Shown piece after piece: positions 11,692-22,823 of a stretch of 64,000 nucleotides of DNA (position 1 is the stretch's first letter; each line of letters starts with the position of its first letter). The DNA lies in assembly GCF_014898815.1 (NCBI RefSeq), contig NW_026515541.1, positions 1,798,001 to 1,862,000 of the forward strand, written 5' to 3'. The DNA is from Panonychus citri (lineage: Eukaryota > Arthropoda > Arachnida > Trombidiformes > Tetranychidae). Both the position numbers and the translations under genes were made by a program. The notes beneath the pieces were generated by a model, which was not told the DNA's origin, did no database searches, and saw nothing but the letters and a program-made list of their open reading frames with translations.

Positions 11692-14600
11692 AGATAATTA
11701 ATAGTAGTTCAAGTAACAAGGAATGGGAGTTAACAACCATGGTGATGAATTGATAAAGATTTATAGTTGATGATGATGATCGTTAATGTGATGGTTTGTA
11801 TTATGTTTTAACAGTTATAATCAACGATAATTATAATTATAACATTTGTTAATGGTCTTAATGGATCAATGATAGTCTATTGGAAATTAATTTCTTTTGT
11901 CATTCTCTCTCTCACTTCACTTTCTTTTGTACCTTTACCTGAATGTCTACCTTTAGTTATATAAGATTTCAAGTGTCAAACATGTCGGAAGTCCAATGGT
12001 TACATTGGTGATAAAGTTTCTATTCGAAAAGAAAAGTTCTGATATAAGGAAAAAAAAGAAAAAAAGTTTCGATACAAATTGTAATATCTACACGAGCTTT
12101 TTTTTATCGATTCATTTTTCTCTGGCTTAATTTACACTTCTTTTCTTACTATTGATTGGGAGAGTTGACCAGTCTATCTATAGATCTATTTGGTCAATGG
12201 AATTTGGTTAAACATTTCGATCGGAAGTTCATCTGTTAGCTATTATTCTGGCATTATGGGTATTCATTGTTCTGTAAAATGATTGATTAATATACCAACT
12301 GGATTGTCGAGTAAGAGTAGAAGAAAGAATAATAATTAAGAATAGAATTCCCATTTCTCTTCGTCCATAAAAGGAATATCTTATTGCATGTAACAAGATA
12401 ATATTATTATTCATAATCATCGAACTTGTTGCACTTAATCATCAGAATCGCAAGAATTTTCATTCTTTGATAGAATGATCAACAAAGAGATTTTCAATCT
12501 CTGATCTACGATAAGTTGATTCTAATTGACAATATCTATACTATGTTAAGAAACTGTTTACACTTTGAAAGTTCTGATAAATAGTAGATATTAAAGTTTA
12601 TTCTAAAGTTTACTCGAATCATGGTGACCCTTGTTAAAGGTCATCTGATTTTCAGAATGAATGAACATCAATGAACAAAAAGTTTCTATTCTTACGTTTC
12701 TACAGTAAAAAAAAACGATAATATTGTGATCATTTTTCATGAGCTGGGCCAAGATCGTTAGATGAGTTAACGATTAAGAATTTCTTTTTCCTTTATCCAT
12801 CATCATAATTAATTGTATTGATTTCTCACTTACGATAATCCTTCTTAGTATTCTATCATTATATAAATTATATATTCTGATTCATATAATCAACTGTCAT
12901 CTCGATTAATCCATTCTAGTCAAGTTCATCAGATATCTTATTAATCAGATCAGATTGAATTGTCGTCAACTCATTGTATCATTGTTGATATCTAGTATCA
13001 TTGTTTCATTGTAACCTGATTCTAAAACTAATCAGGTCCATTTGGTCAAGTCGAATCTCAGTCAATTCCTTGGTGATACCTTTTTTTACTCAATCTAATT
13101 TGATTGTTGTCGACTATGGTGATTGTAGCGATAAATTATCGTGAACGTTGATTGATTAACTTGAATTGGTTTGTTTGGATAATCAACAGAATTTAAGTTT
13201 ATTGTATTAGGTTTAACATGTAACAAGATTAACCAACCATGATAATCAATGTTGATTTACATGGGAATCAATTGGCTTTACCAATTAGAGATCGATGATT
13301 AGTTTTTTTGATTGACAAATTAATACCATGTTTATTTAATTCTGATAATAATAGTAATATATTGGATATTTTAATTTTGATTTTGATTAAAACTTTATAT
13401 GGACAAATATAAAATCAATTATCAGATTATTGTTTTGAAAAATTATCTTATTAATACTTTCATTTACAATTAAAATATTTTCTTGCAATTATTGTGTCTT
13501 TAGTAAATTAATTCCTATGGATACTTTAGCAACATAACAAAACTATCTCTCAATTCATAGTAATTAGATATTTAAATTACATCTAATAGGATTATCGTTA
13601 TAGTGAAACTTAAAAAGCTTTTATCATATTGATTATATATTCCGTTCCCATGAAATAATTGTTATTGTGATCATGATAATCGCAATGAAGAAGCCATTTA
13701 GTAGGGAATGATCATTTTTCATCATTATTATTTCATCATCAATTAGATTGAGTTTATTATTCATTCAGAACTTTTTCACAACTCAGTAGTGTAGTTGTCC
13801 ATTTGTTGCGTTGTTTATTATTATCACCTCATATTTGATCATTCATGTTTAATGTGGTTCGGTCGGAACGGAAAGACAATATTGGTTATTTTGATTGATA
13901 ATTCACGTTCCTGTTGAGGAAAAACATCAAATGAAAGGAAACGGAAATGTAGTTACTTTTGCTATCTAATAATGTTCATTAATCATCTTTAATTCATCCA
14001 AATCATAATTGGTGCAATAACCAAATACGGAACATTTTCTCAGTTAGAATTCTGTATAGAGAGGTTATTACAATGTTTCATTGATTTCAAATTCAATAAT
14101 AATCTCTCTCCTCTTTTCTACATCTTAAAATTCCCTGAACCCTGATTATTTCACCAAGAATTTATGAATAAGAAAACATCATATTTATCTTTCAGTGACG
14201 TATCCGTTTCCATGAAAAACGTATTCTAACTTTATCTTGGAATCGATTGTATTATTGAGATGACCATTTCTTAGATATTCGCAGCAATTCATTTACCTTG
14301 GAATATTTTCTCAGAAGTTATCATTGATTATTCCTTTGTTAAACTTTGATTCCACTTGAATGGTTAAGTCATGATGAAACTTGAGATGTAAAAAACTAAT
14401 AACAAGGTAATGGGCCTTCAGGGTGAGTTAGTTTAATGAATGATAGATAATGTAAAATATCATTGAAATTAGACTCATCTTTTTATCCCATTCCCTTTGT
14501 TCAATTCAGTTCAATGGATCATCATAATAGACCAATTCACCTGAAAGCTATATTATCATTCAGAATAATATATGAGAAATATCAGAATGTATTTGATGAA

Positions 14601-17425
14601 ATGTCAGGGAATTGAGGAGGCGTAGAGATGGTTGAAGAAAGAAACAAAATAAACTGACCATTCAGATAGAGAAATGTTATGTTTTTTTCGTATTTTTTTT
14701 TCTTTTTTTCATTATCTCTTCTGATCTTATCCATTCATACGTTTATCATCATGTCGATGAGATGATAACTTGACGATAAGCTAATAGTTTTTTTCCTTCA
14801 CATCTTTCACCTTCACTTTTTATCCAGTTCATTTCATCAGTAGTTCAGATAAGTTTAATCAATCGTAAGTATATTTCTCCCTCCTTTCATGCTTATCTTC
14901 ATCATGTTCATCATCTTTAGTTGAATGAAGACGATGATGTAGATTCTCTTGATCTGAACAATTTTCAAATCCCATTCTCCATCTTTATACTTAGTTATTC
15001 AAGTGAGCAAAAAATATCAACATGAGAAAAGAAGCCGAAGAAAAAAATTCTCAAATGAATCATACAATTGATTGTTATCCGTTCATTTTGTTTAATTAGC
15101 TTTCCAATTGTGATCAAAATGTTACCAACGTCAACCAATTACGATTTATCACAATACTAAACAACTTTATTAACACTTAAAAATCAAATGACAACAATCA
15201 AAATCCCGATTTAACAATCAATGGCTCTTCCGTATTTCCAAAGTCAACAAGCAATCAAAATCCTTTTTCCACCTTGAAAGTTCAAGATTAAAGGATAAGA
15301 TTAACAATAATCTCCTGTAACTAAATTAATCCTTCAAACTTGACTTAGAAAAACGAAAACAACAATTTATAATGAAATTAAGTTTCGACTTTTTTATTGT
15401 ACCAATTTGATTAGAATTGATCAATGGTCAATAATGAACTGAGATTCACCCTAAATTTCAAATGATAATAATCATCTTGAAGATAATAAGAAATGAACAG
15501 TTCTATTAATACATCTTAATTGTTCACGATTTAACTTGAGATTGAGTGTTTAATATTAAAACGGTTCCTGACAATTAACCAAATCACAGTCTTAGTTAAT
15601 TTTTTTCTCAATATTTAGATCACATTTATAGCTATCAAATCATGTTTAAGATCCTGGTTGTTAATTAGTTTAATTATGATCACTTGAAAATTATGCCAGT
15701 TCTCACAATTATTAATCAACAACTGTGACGAAATTAAAAAAACAAAGCCCAGCTAATGATTAACTGGGAATTAAGGTTAAATTTTTACTTCTATCAATAC
15801 AATTAACGAAATTGTGTAAAGATCATTGATTAACTGATCAGCAAAGCCTATTAATTTCTCATTAATTTGATTGATCACAATCAATAGTTTCCAATTAATC
15901 AATACGTTAAATACATAAATATACGAAATCTTAATTGTTAGACTCAATTAACTAATTGAAAATATTAATTTTCTCGAGCCACAAAAAAATCAACTGATTG
16001 TTAGCTTTTTCAGTAATAAACTACTCAATTATAATACTATTATTGTATATGATTTAAATGTCATAATTAAATTTAGATTATCATTTAATTAATCTATCAC
16101 CTATTGATTAACAATCAATCAACAGTAGCTATTGATTGGTAACTTTACTCCTGGAAATTAGTTTGATTATCAAACTTTGATATTTGTAGAGTTGCAGTTA
16201 AATTGATTGTCTTTACTTTGTGGATGATTAATTAACCATTCCTATTGATTAATTAAGTATAATGGAAAATAAATTGTTCCAATTTAATCTGGAATTCAGT
16301 TTTTATCCTCATTGTATAATTAACTGATTATATAGTCAATTGAGTAACTATTAATATTATTAGAACTTTGTTTTAACTTATTGACAGTAAAAAAAAAGTA
16401 TTTCAATCCCAACAATTAATTGATTGTTGTCCAACTATTAATATTATGTATTCTGTAATCTGAGTTATTTTTATCATTTGATTGTTTCCTAGAAATGATC
16501 AGTTATCATGTAATCATAATTAAGCCCAGAAAAAAAGTTTTAAGACAATTAATTGTTAATTTGTTTTCACCTTTGGGTTTTTATTGATTTTATTTAACTG
16601 TTTTCAGTTTAATTAGTTTAATTTGACATTGATCTGATTGTTTGATTGATGGGAAGATTGGATAAATCAAAGTAAAATCTAATTAAACATATAACGTATG
16701 ATGAATTTATTAATGAGACAATTTACTTTTAAACAATCAGTTTAGATTGGATTAGAAATGAAATTAACTTGATGAGATTTGATTAACTTATTTGATTTGT
16801 TAAAGGTAAAGAGGATGAAGTAATCAGTTGATCAGATTAATTGGAAATCAAAGTTATTGTTGTTTGATTGTTAACCTTTTATCATGATGATGATTGTGGT
16901 GATTAAGATTTATGATAAACTTGAAACGATTCTGAAAGACAGGCAATATTATCATAAATTGTTGATGATTGATGAGAAATAAACTGGAAAGATTAGAAGA
17001 TGATTTAAGTTGGAATTTAAATAATGATGATTATCAAGATAAATTGCTTGATATTGAAGATGAACATGATGATTATGATTATGATTATGTTGTAACAAGA
17101 TTGGGAATTGATATGTAGATGATTAAAACCTTTCGAAAAGGCAACTTGGGAGTGATTACTAGTTTATCAGAATAGCTTGAAGGTAAATTTGAAGTTGGTT
17201 GTTGAATGTTTACAATTTGATTGATTGTGAAGACTTCATTTAATTTGATTGCTGATGAAAATTTGCTCGAAACTTTTACTTCTTTTCCCTTTCAATTGTC
17301 TTTCTTTCTGTTTTTTCATTTGATCTGATTAATTTATTTTTCTTTCATTTGAATTTGTCATTTGTTTTTTTTCACGATTTCAATGATTTCATGAGTTTCT
17401 TTCATTTGTCATTCGTTTATTTACC

Positions 17426-18508
17426 TTATGAGAGGTCAACTGGTGCATCGTGCCAGAAACCGAGGTTGAAAAGGTTGTCCACCTTTTTCGAGGACTCAGA
17501 GGATCGATGGGAAGATTCATCGGGATTCGAGTCATAAATTTCCTTGCTATTAGTAAGCACTGCACCGAAGCCCAGTTTAGGTTTATGTCCAGCGTCTTTT
17601 CGAGATGAAGGTGATGGAGTTGATGTAACTAATTGTGATGAAGACGAAGATGTTGGACTTGAATGATGTAATTGGTCGGGTGACATTACGATGTTACCAT
17701 AAATCGCTCCAAGATCATTTTTGGGTATTGAGTAATCAGAAAACTGCCCTGGAACTGGTGAGTTGAATCCGTTATTTTGACCTAGCGAACTAGTTGGAGT
17801 GAGTCGATCTTTTATCGAACCAAATTCACCCACTTCTGAATAAATATCATTAGAACTTTTACCGTTAGTGTTTTCATCATTATTATCAACAATTCCAAAT
17901 GCTGGATTAACTAGAACAGGTTGAAATCGAGATGGTATTGGCTCAGGTTCAACGAAAACTCCCTTTCCACTCCCACTCATACTGTTCACAATTTCACCAC
18001 CAAATGAATGAGTATGATGATTATGTTTTCTCAAAAGTAGATTAGTTAGATAAAAAGGATTTGCATGTAATTTAGGATGAGAGAAGGCGAAATCAGGTCC
18101 ATACAAATTAATTGCCAATCGATTGGCTTCTTTCCAAAGGTATTTTAATTGATTACAAGAAGGAATTGAATTTACTGAATTAGAGAATTGAGAATAGAGA
18201 TCATTTTCTGTGCGATCAGGATTAGGTTCTGAAGATGATGATTGAGGATCAACAAAACGATTACCAAATAATGAAAGGTCAATAGTAGGTGAAGATGCTA
18301 ATGATGATGATGAAGAAGACGAAGATGATGATAATGATGGATTAAATCGATGAGGTCCATAGTAGATACGATGAAGTGGTGCATGAGCTTCACAGAACCA
18401 GATCAATGATGAATACGAAGTTAGAATAATTAATTGTACCAACATGATTAACACTTTACGAACGCAAAGGACGTCGATTTTATAACGATTTGGATAATGG
18501 CCTGGCAT
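17426..18508 (-). CDS. Serine-rich secreted protein of unknown function (360 aa)
   Basis: A single long open frame runs from ATG 18508 to TAA at 17428-17426. A hydrophobic stretch at residues 19-40 (VLIMLVQLIILTSYSSLIWF, then CEAHAP) looks like a signal peptide. A second possible start is Met22. The mature part has poly-Ser runs at ~58-70 and ~283-290. A short better-ordered block at ~115-160 (PSCNQLKYLWKEANRLAINL, then YGPDFAFSHPKL) holds the only mature Cys. The rest is Pro/Ser/Asn/Gly-rich and probably disordered, ending DNLFNLGFWHDAP. I do not recognise the family. A propeptide, cuticle or matrix protein is possible. Length and biased but non-repetitive codon use make a chance frame unlikely. 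Untranslated or further exons may exist upstream. Confidence 0.6.
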   Translation of the reverse strand: MPGHYPNRYKIDVLCVRKVLIMLVQLIILTSYSSLIWFCEAHAPLHRIYYGPHRFNPSLSSSSSSSSSSLASSPTIDLSLFGNRFVDPQSSSSEPNPDRTENDLYSQFSNSVNSIPSCNQLKYLWKEANRLAINLYGPDFAFSHPKLHANPFYLTNLLLRKHNHHTHSFGGEIVNSMSGSGKGVFVEPEPIPSRFQPVLVNPAFGIVDNNDENTNGKSSNDIYSEVGEFGSIKDRLTPTSSLGQNNGFNSPVPGQFSDYSIPKNDLGAIYGNIVMSPDQLHHSSPTSSSSSQLVTSTPSPSSRKDAGHKPKLGFGAVLTNSKEIYDSNPDESSHRSSESSKKVDNLFNLGFWHDAPVDLS

Positions 18509-21017
18509 TTGTGGTCTCTTTGAGTTAGAACAAACAAAAAAGTTCTAAATGTTACCAAATTTGAGATGGAAAAAGTTTTACAAGAAAAAAAAAACTTTTC
18601 TTCGATTTAAATCAAGTTCTAATTACTTAGAATTACTTATTAATTTAGCTTGTTATACTTACATTTACTTGAGTAGGTGAAGTTTAACAATTAGTTAATT
18701 ACTTATCTCAGTTTGCATTATGATTATCATCGGTTGACAATTAGTGCATTAGATTGGAAAATCAAAGTTGATCAAACTGTTAATCTCATGGTTTAGTTGG
18801 TAGTTAATCCAATTAGATAGTTGAAATTGTTTTTTCGTTCACACAAAAGTTAATCTACTAACGATAAATTTCACAATCAAATATGATCAATATTTGTTAC
18901 TATCAAAGTGTTGACAGCAATAGATTATCAATGTCGTTAATCATAGTTTCATAGATTGGACAATCAAATTGTGACTGTTGATTGTTAGTTAATTTGGTTA
19001 CTAAAAGTAAGTAAAAATTGTTCAACTTTTCATCTGAACATTTGGATTAAAAGATTTCAGCTGATTGTTGGAGGTGAACTTGTTTGACGTAACTATTTTT
19101 ATCGAATCGAAATGTCCTTTTTATAGGACTTTTTTATCATGAAATCGATGATGACGATGATGATGATGATGAGAAATTGTGATGATTAGATTGAAGTTTT
19201 GTTTTCTCAAGTTATGAAAGTTTCTGAGAAACTGGAGTCTATTCAGAATCGAGAAACTATTTTCAGGCAGAATCTCAGGTTAGAACTTTCCTTTTTTCTA
19301 TCTACTGTCGAACTGCCTTTCGACTTGATTGTTACGCTCATGAGCAATTTAGATGAAGAAAAAGATGATAATGATGATGATAGAAAATTGTTTATCTAAA
19401 TGTTGTAATTACATGATCATTCTGAATCGATTCATTATCAACATGATAAAACATTTAAAACTCCGAGTTAATCTGAACAAAAAAATGGAAACAAAATCTA
19501 ATCAAACATTTTACTTTTTCTTTCATCAAGTTGATCTAAATTATTGATAACCTTTTCTCTGTGTATTCAAGTTAATCATTTTCTAAGATTATTGGATTTA
19601 CATTTAACCGAATTAACTTTAATCGCCTCGATATTTAATTCAAATTGATCAACAAACTTGCATTCAAGTTCATTTCATCGTTGATTTTATTTTTATCTAG
19701 ATTAACCTTTTTCTTTTTGATTGTTTTGATTAATTTTCAATTGTAAAAATGTTCCAGAATTAAATCTAATCACCAATATTGACCTTTTGTAACAATATTG
19801 TTTCAATTTATTAGTTTTATAATATTACAATTGCTCATTGGTTATATATTAATAACTATCGTTGAAATAGTTTATAACAATTTAGATGTTGAATTTAAAT
19901 TGTTTCAATATTTATCGTTGTTTATTTGTAACAATCAATCATCTGGGAATCAATTGAACCTGAAAACTGAACAAAATTTCATCAAGTTGATTGTTTGGTT
20001 ATTAGCAGTTTGAATTAATAATAATTAGTTAGTTACTTCAATTATTTGACTTTCAAATTAAATTGTTGTTTTATAATTTAATTGCAATAATCAACATGAG
20101 ATTATAAAAGTTAATTGATAAAACAAATACAATTAAAGGGTAAAACAAATATACAAATTGTGGTTTTGTGTTTGCTTTTAATTGTTATTATTATTTTGTA
20201 TTCACTATCTCATTGATTGGGTGTTAATCAGATGATTAGTTCATTTTTGTTGTATATTGTAGTCAATTAAATTCCAGTGATTTATTTGATTGTTTGGTTG
20301 TATTAAGCAGCAATTAGTGTGAAGATCCTTGATAATCTTCGTTAACAATTTACGTCACATTTTAATCGCTCAATTGATGATTAAGTATCATTAATCCTTT
20401 CGAGGATTATAACTTTGTTTCTACTTTGATTGCGAGATTAACTTCAACAATTGTATTCATTGTCTCTTAATTGTAGATGATTATGCTAATTGTGGATAAG
20501 AATTTGACTTCTTATATATGGATAACCTCTAATTTTCCAATTCATTTAATGTTATACATTAATGATTAGAGAGCGAGATGTAACTTATCATCTTAATGTG
20601 AATTTAATTTGATTGATGAAAAGGTCTTGACTTAAATTGCTGTGAATGATTTAGGGATAAGTCCATGTGTGTAATATATTGTATCCAATTAAAAGTTGAT
20701 CACATCAATTTAATCTCGTATTCACACTTGAATAATAAAAGATGAAATGATCAATCAACTTTTCCTTTTGTCATCTTATGTTCACCTTCCTTGACTTCCT
20801 GTGAATCTAACGGTTTCCATATCAAAGTTATGAATAAAACATTAGAAGTTTAATTTTTCTCTGTCATCAATTATTCACTTGAGTATATTTTCTTCATTAA
20901 GGTAATTAGTTGGATTGTTATTTCACTGGTTGACACTTCTCCTTTTTTCGTGGGTGTAAAGTTATCGATTATCATTAGTCATGATTGTTTCTTATGTTGA
21001 CGATTAACTTTTTAAGT
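18509..21017. other. Intergenic region, 2.5 kb
   Basis: AT-rich with no supported gene. Open frames of 60-70 codons at 19199-19547 and 19798-20013 lack splice signals and recognisable domains. A short GAT/GAC run lies near 19147-19172. Confidence 0.5.
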
Positions 21018-21954
21018 TTATCCTTTAATTGGATCAATATATTTTATGAATAATGTTTGTCCAGTTTCAATTGATCCAAGTTCAACTAATTGTGCTAATG
21101 TCAAATCAAAGGGAAGAGTTTGCTCAATTTCTGTGGTGATTATTAATTTTGGTTGATCGGGTTTATTATTGTTGTTGGTTAGATTCAATTTCTCAGCGAT
21201 AAAATCAATAGATTTCCCAATGGACCAGAAAGATGAAAGGTAAATTGGTTTGCATGGTGTTTGATTGCCTAAATTGAGGTTGAAATAAAGCCTTTCAGTT
21301 TGAGGTATTGATTGTAATCCAATAGCTGATTGTTTCAATTTCATCAGGGCCACTTTTTTAGCTAGAGAATCATTTTTAGCTCCTTTAGGCCCTTTGGGTG
21401 TTAATGATGATAATTTAATAGTTGTAGATGATGATGATGAGGTGGCGGAGGCGATAAGTTGAAAGGCTGATGGAGTTTTTTTGGTTTCTGTGGTTATGGA
21501 TGAACATTTATGTCCCTCGGGGTGGCGATGAGAAAGGCAGAAATTTGATTGACAGTGATCACATTTAATCATTTCAAGTCGATTCTTAACAACCTGAGAA
21601 CAGAAATTACACTTTTCATGAACCTGCTTTTCAGGAGTTTCAATGATAATCCTATCCGATGAAATGAAATCCGGACATTGATGAATCTCTGTTGATAGGT
21701 GATCCTTACTATTTAGAAGAAGAAAAAAACAAAATAAATCAATACAATTGTAATTCAATTGACAATTTTCTCAGCTTAATCATTTGTCACTTACCAGAAT
21801 AAATTCTTACAATAAGCACAAACAACAGGTAGGAAATCTAAGTGGATAAGAATTAGAAGATTAATCAACCAAAATTAAGAATAGATTTTCTTAAATATTT
21901 ACCTAACCGTTTACAGGTTGAACACTGATCACCAATGTGAGGTAATTCAGCCAT
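21018..21954 (-). CDS. ZFAND1: AN1-type zinc finger protein 1 (ZFAND1)
   Basis: Minus-strand exons are 21954-21903, 21837-21795 and 21708-21018, giving 261 aa against 268 in human. The start MAELPHIGDQC matches the family start. The first AN1 finger runs over the exon joins (CSTCKRLDFLPVVCAYCKN, LFC, CPDF). The second is CNFCSQVV...MIKCDHCQSNFCLSHRHPEGHKC. The C-terminal half matches the ZFAND1 ubiquitin-like domain: AKKVALMKLKQSA, then IPQTERLYF, FWSIGKSIDFIAEKL, and LPFDLTLAQL...TLFIKYI. Family knowledge: ZFAND1 recruits p97/VCP and the 26S proteasome to arsenite-induced stress granules. Ser/Thr runs at residues ~110-125 form the linker. The gene is head-to-head with the FASTKD-like gene, starts being about 870 bp apart. 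Confidence 0.9.
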
Positions 21955-22823
21955 TACTACAATTTAGATTGGATATTTAATCAATTTAATTGTTGTAGTT
22001 TGAAACGCCCGTCCAGTGATTAATGAGATGATGGATCAGCTGATTGAAACATTAAGAAACTTGAAATTTGCTCTGAAATCAGATGAAAAGTAAAATTAAA
22101 TTAGTAAGTCTGACAAATAAGAAATCAAATTGATTGGATTGTGAAAATGTTACACATAAATTAAATTAGTGAATAACATGTAATGTTACTTACGAATCAA
22201 TTTAACTAATCAATAGTTGGTTGTAATACTTTAGGGTAAAAGCGAGATTGTGTCACCATTGACAGTTCAGATAAAATTCTGGTTCTTGAATTATAAAATA
22301 TTGAGTAACAGGGAAAAAAAGTTGATGATTAATTGTTGGAATTAGTTGAATACAATTGAACAAAAAAACGAAAATGAAATTTGTTTTCAACTTTTCTTTT
22401 CTCTACAATTTAACATTCAATTAAATTCTAAATTCACACTCCATGTAAACTCCACTGTAAACTGTGTATCACTCGTATAAAAAAATAACTTTTTCCATTA
22501 CAATTATAAAATTAAATTAGATTGTTGCTTAATTGTTAATCTAAAATTTTTAATTCGAGATTTTTTCTCTTTTTTATAACTATGCGGTCCCTTTTCTTAA
22601 GAAACAGCTGATTGAGTTTCCACTGGGACTCGATATTAGTTGATATCGAATACTATCAATTGGATCCATGTGATACTCACATGTTTTTGATGAAAGAAAA
22701 ACAATTTTATTTAATTAACTGAATTTAGTTGCGTATTGGTATTAAATTGTCACTTTTATGGAATTGATTTGATTATTTTCGCTGGCTTGTTGTTTCTCAT
22801 TGGATCTTAATTGTTCGCACTTT
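21955..22823. promoter_or_regulatory. Divergent promoter region between ZFAND1 and the chimeric FASTKD gene
   Basis: No exon is seen. From about 22510 the sequence is an inverted duplicate of the promoter of FASTKD copy 1 (7132-7345). About 80 bp around 22625-22700 (containing GATATCGAATACTATC and TGATACTCACATG) is not found in the other copy. Confidence 0.55.

Larger units (their letters stand above)
8132..17425. other. Gene-poor AT-rich stretch, about 9.3 kb
   Basis: I see no exon with codon bias, splice sites and a family signature. The 63-codon minus-strand frame at 12420-12229 is within chance expectation. The stretch contains two GA/CT microsatellites (9744-9770 and 11673-11691), several short GAT/CAT runs (near 9400 and 9860) and very dense TTAATTGTTGATT/CAACAATTAA-type words. 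Distal regulatory DNA or unrecognised non-coding transcripts cannot be excluded. Confidence 0.5.

Noticed and set aside
12229..12420. 63-codon minus-strand frame in the gene desert
   Set aside because: No domain, no splice context, length within chance for this composition.
19199..20013. Three short plus-strand frames
   Set aside because: Low-complexity or hydrophobic chance products; no start context or conserved motif.
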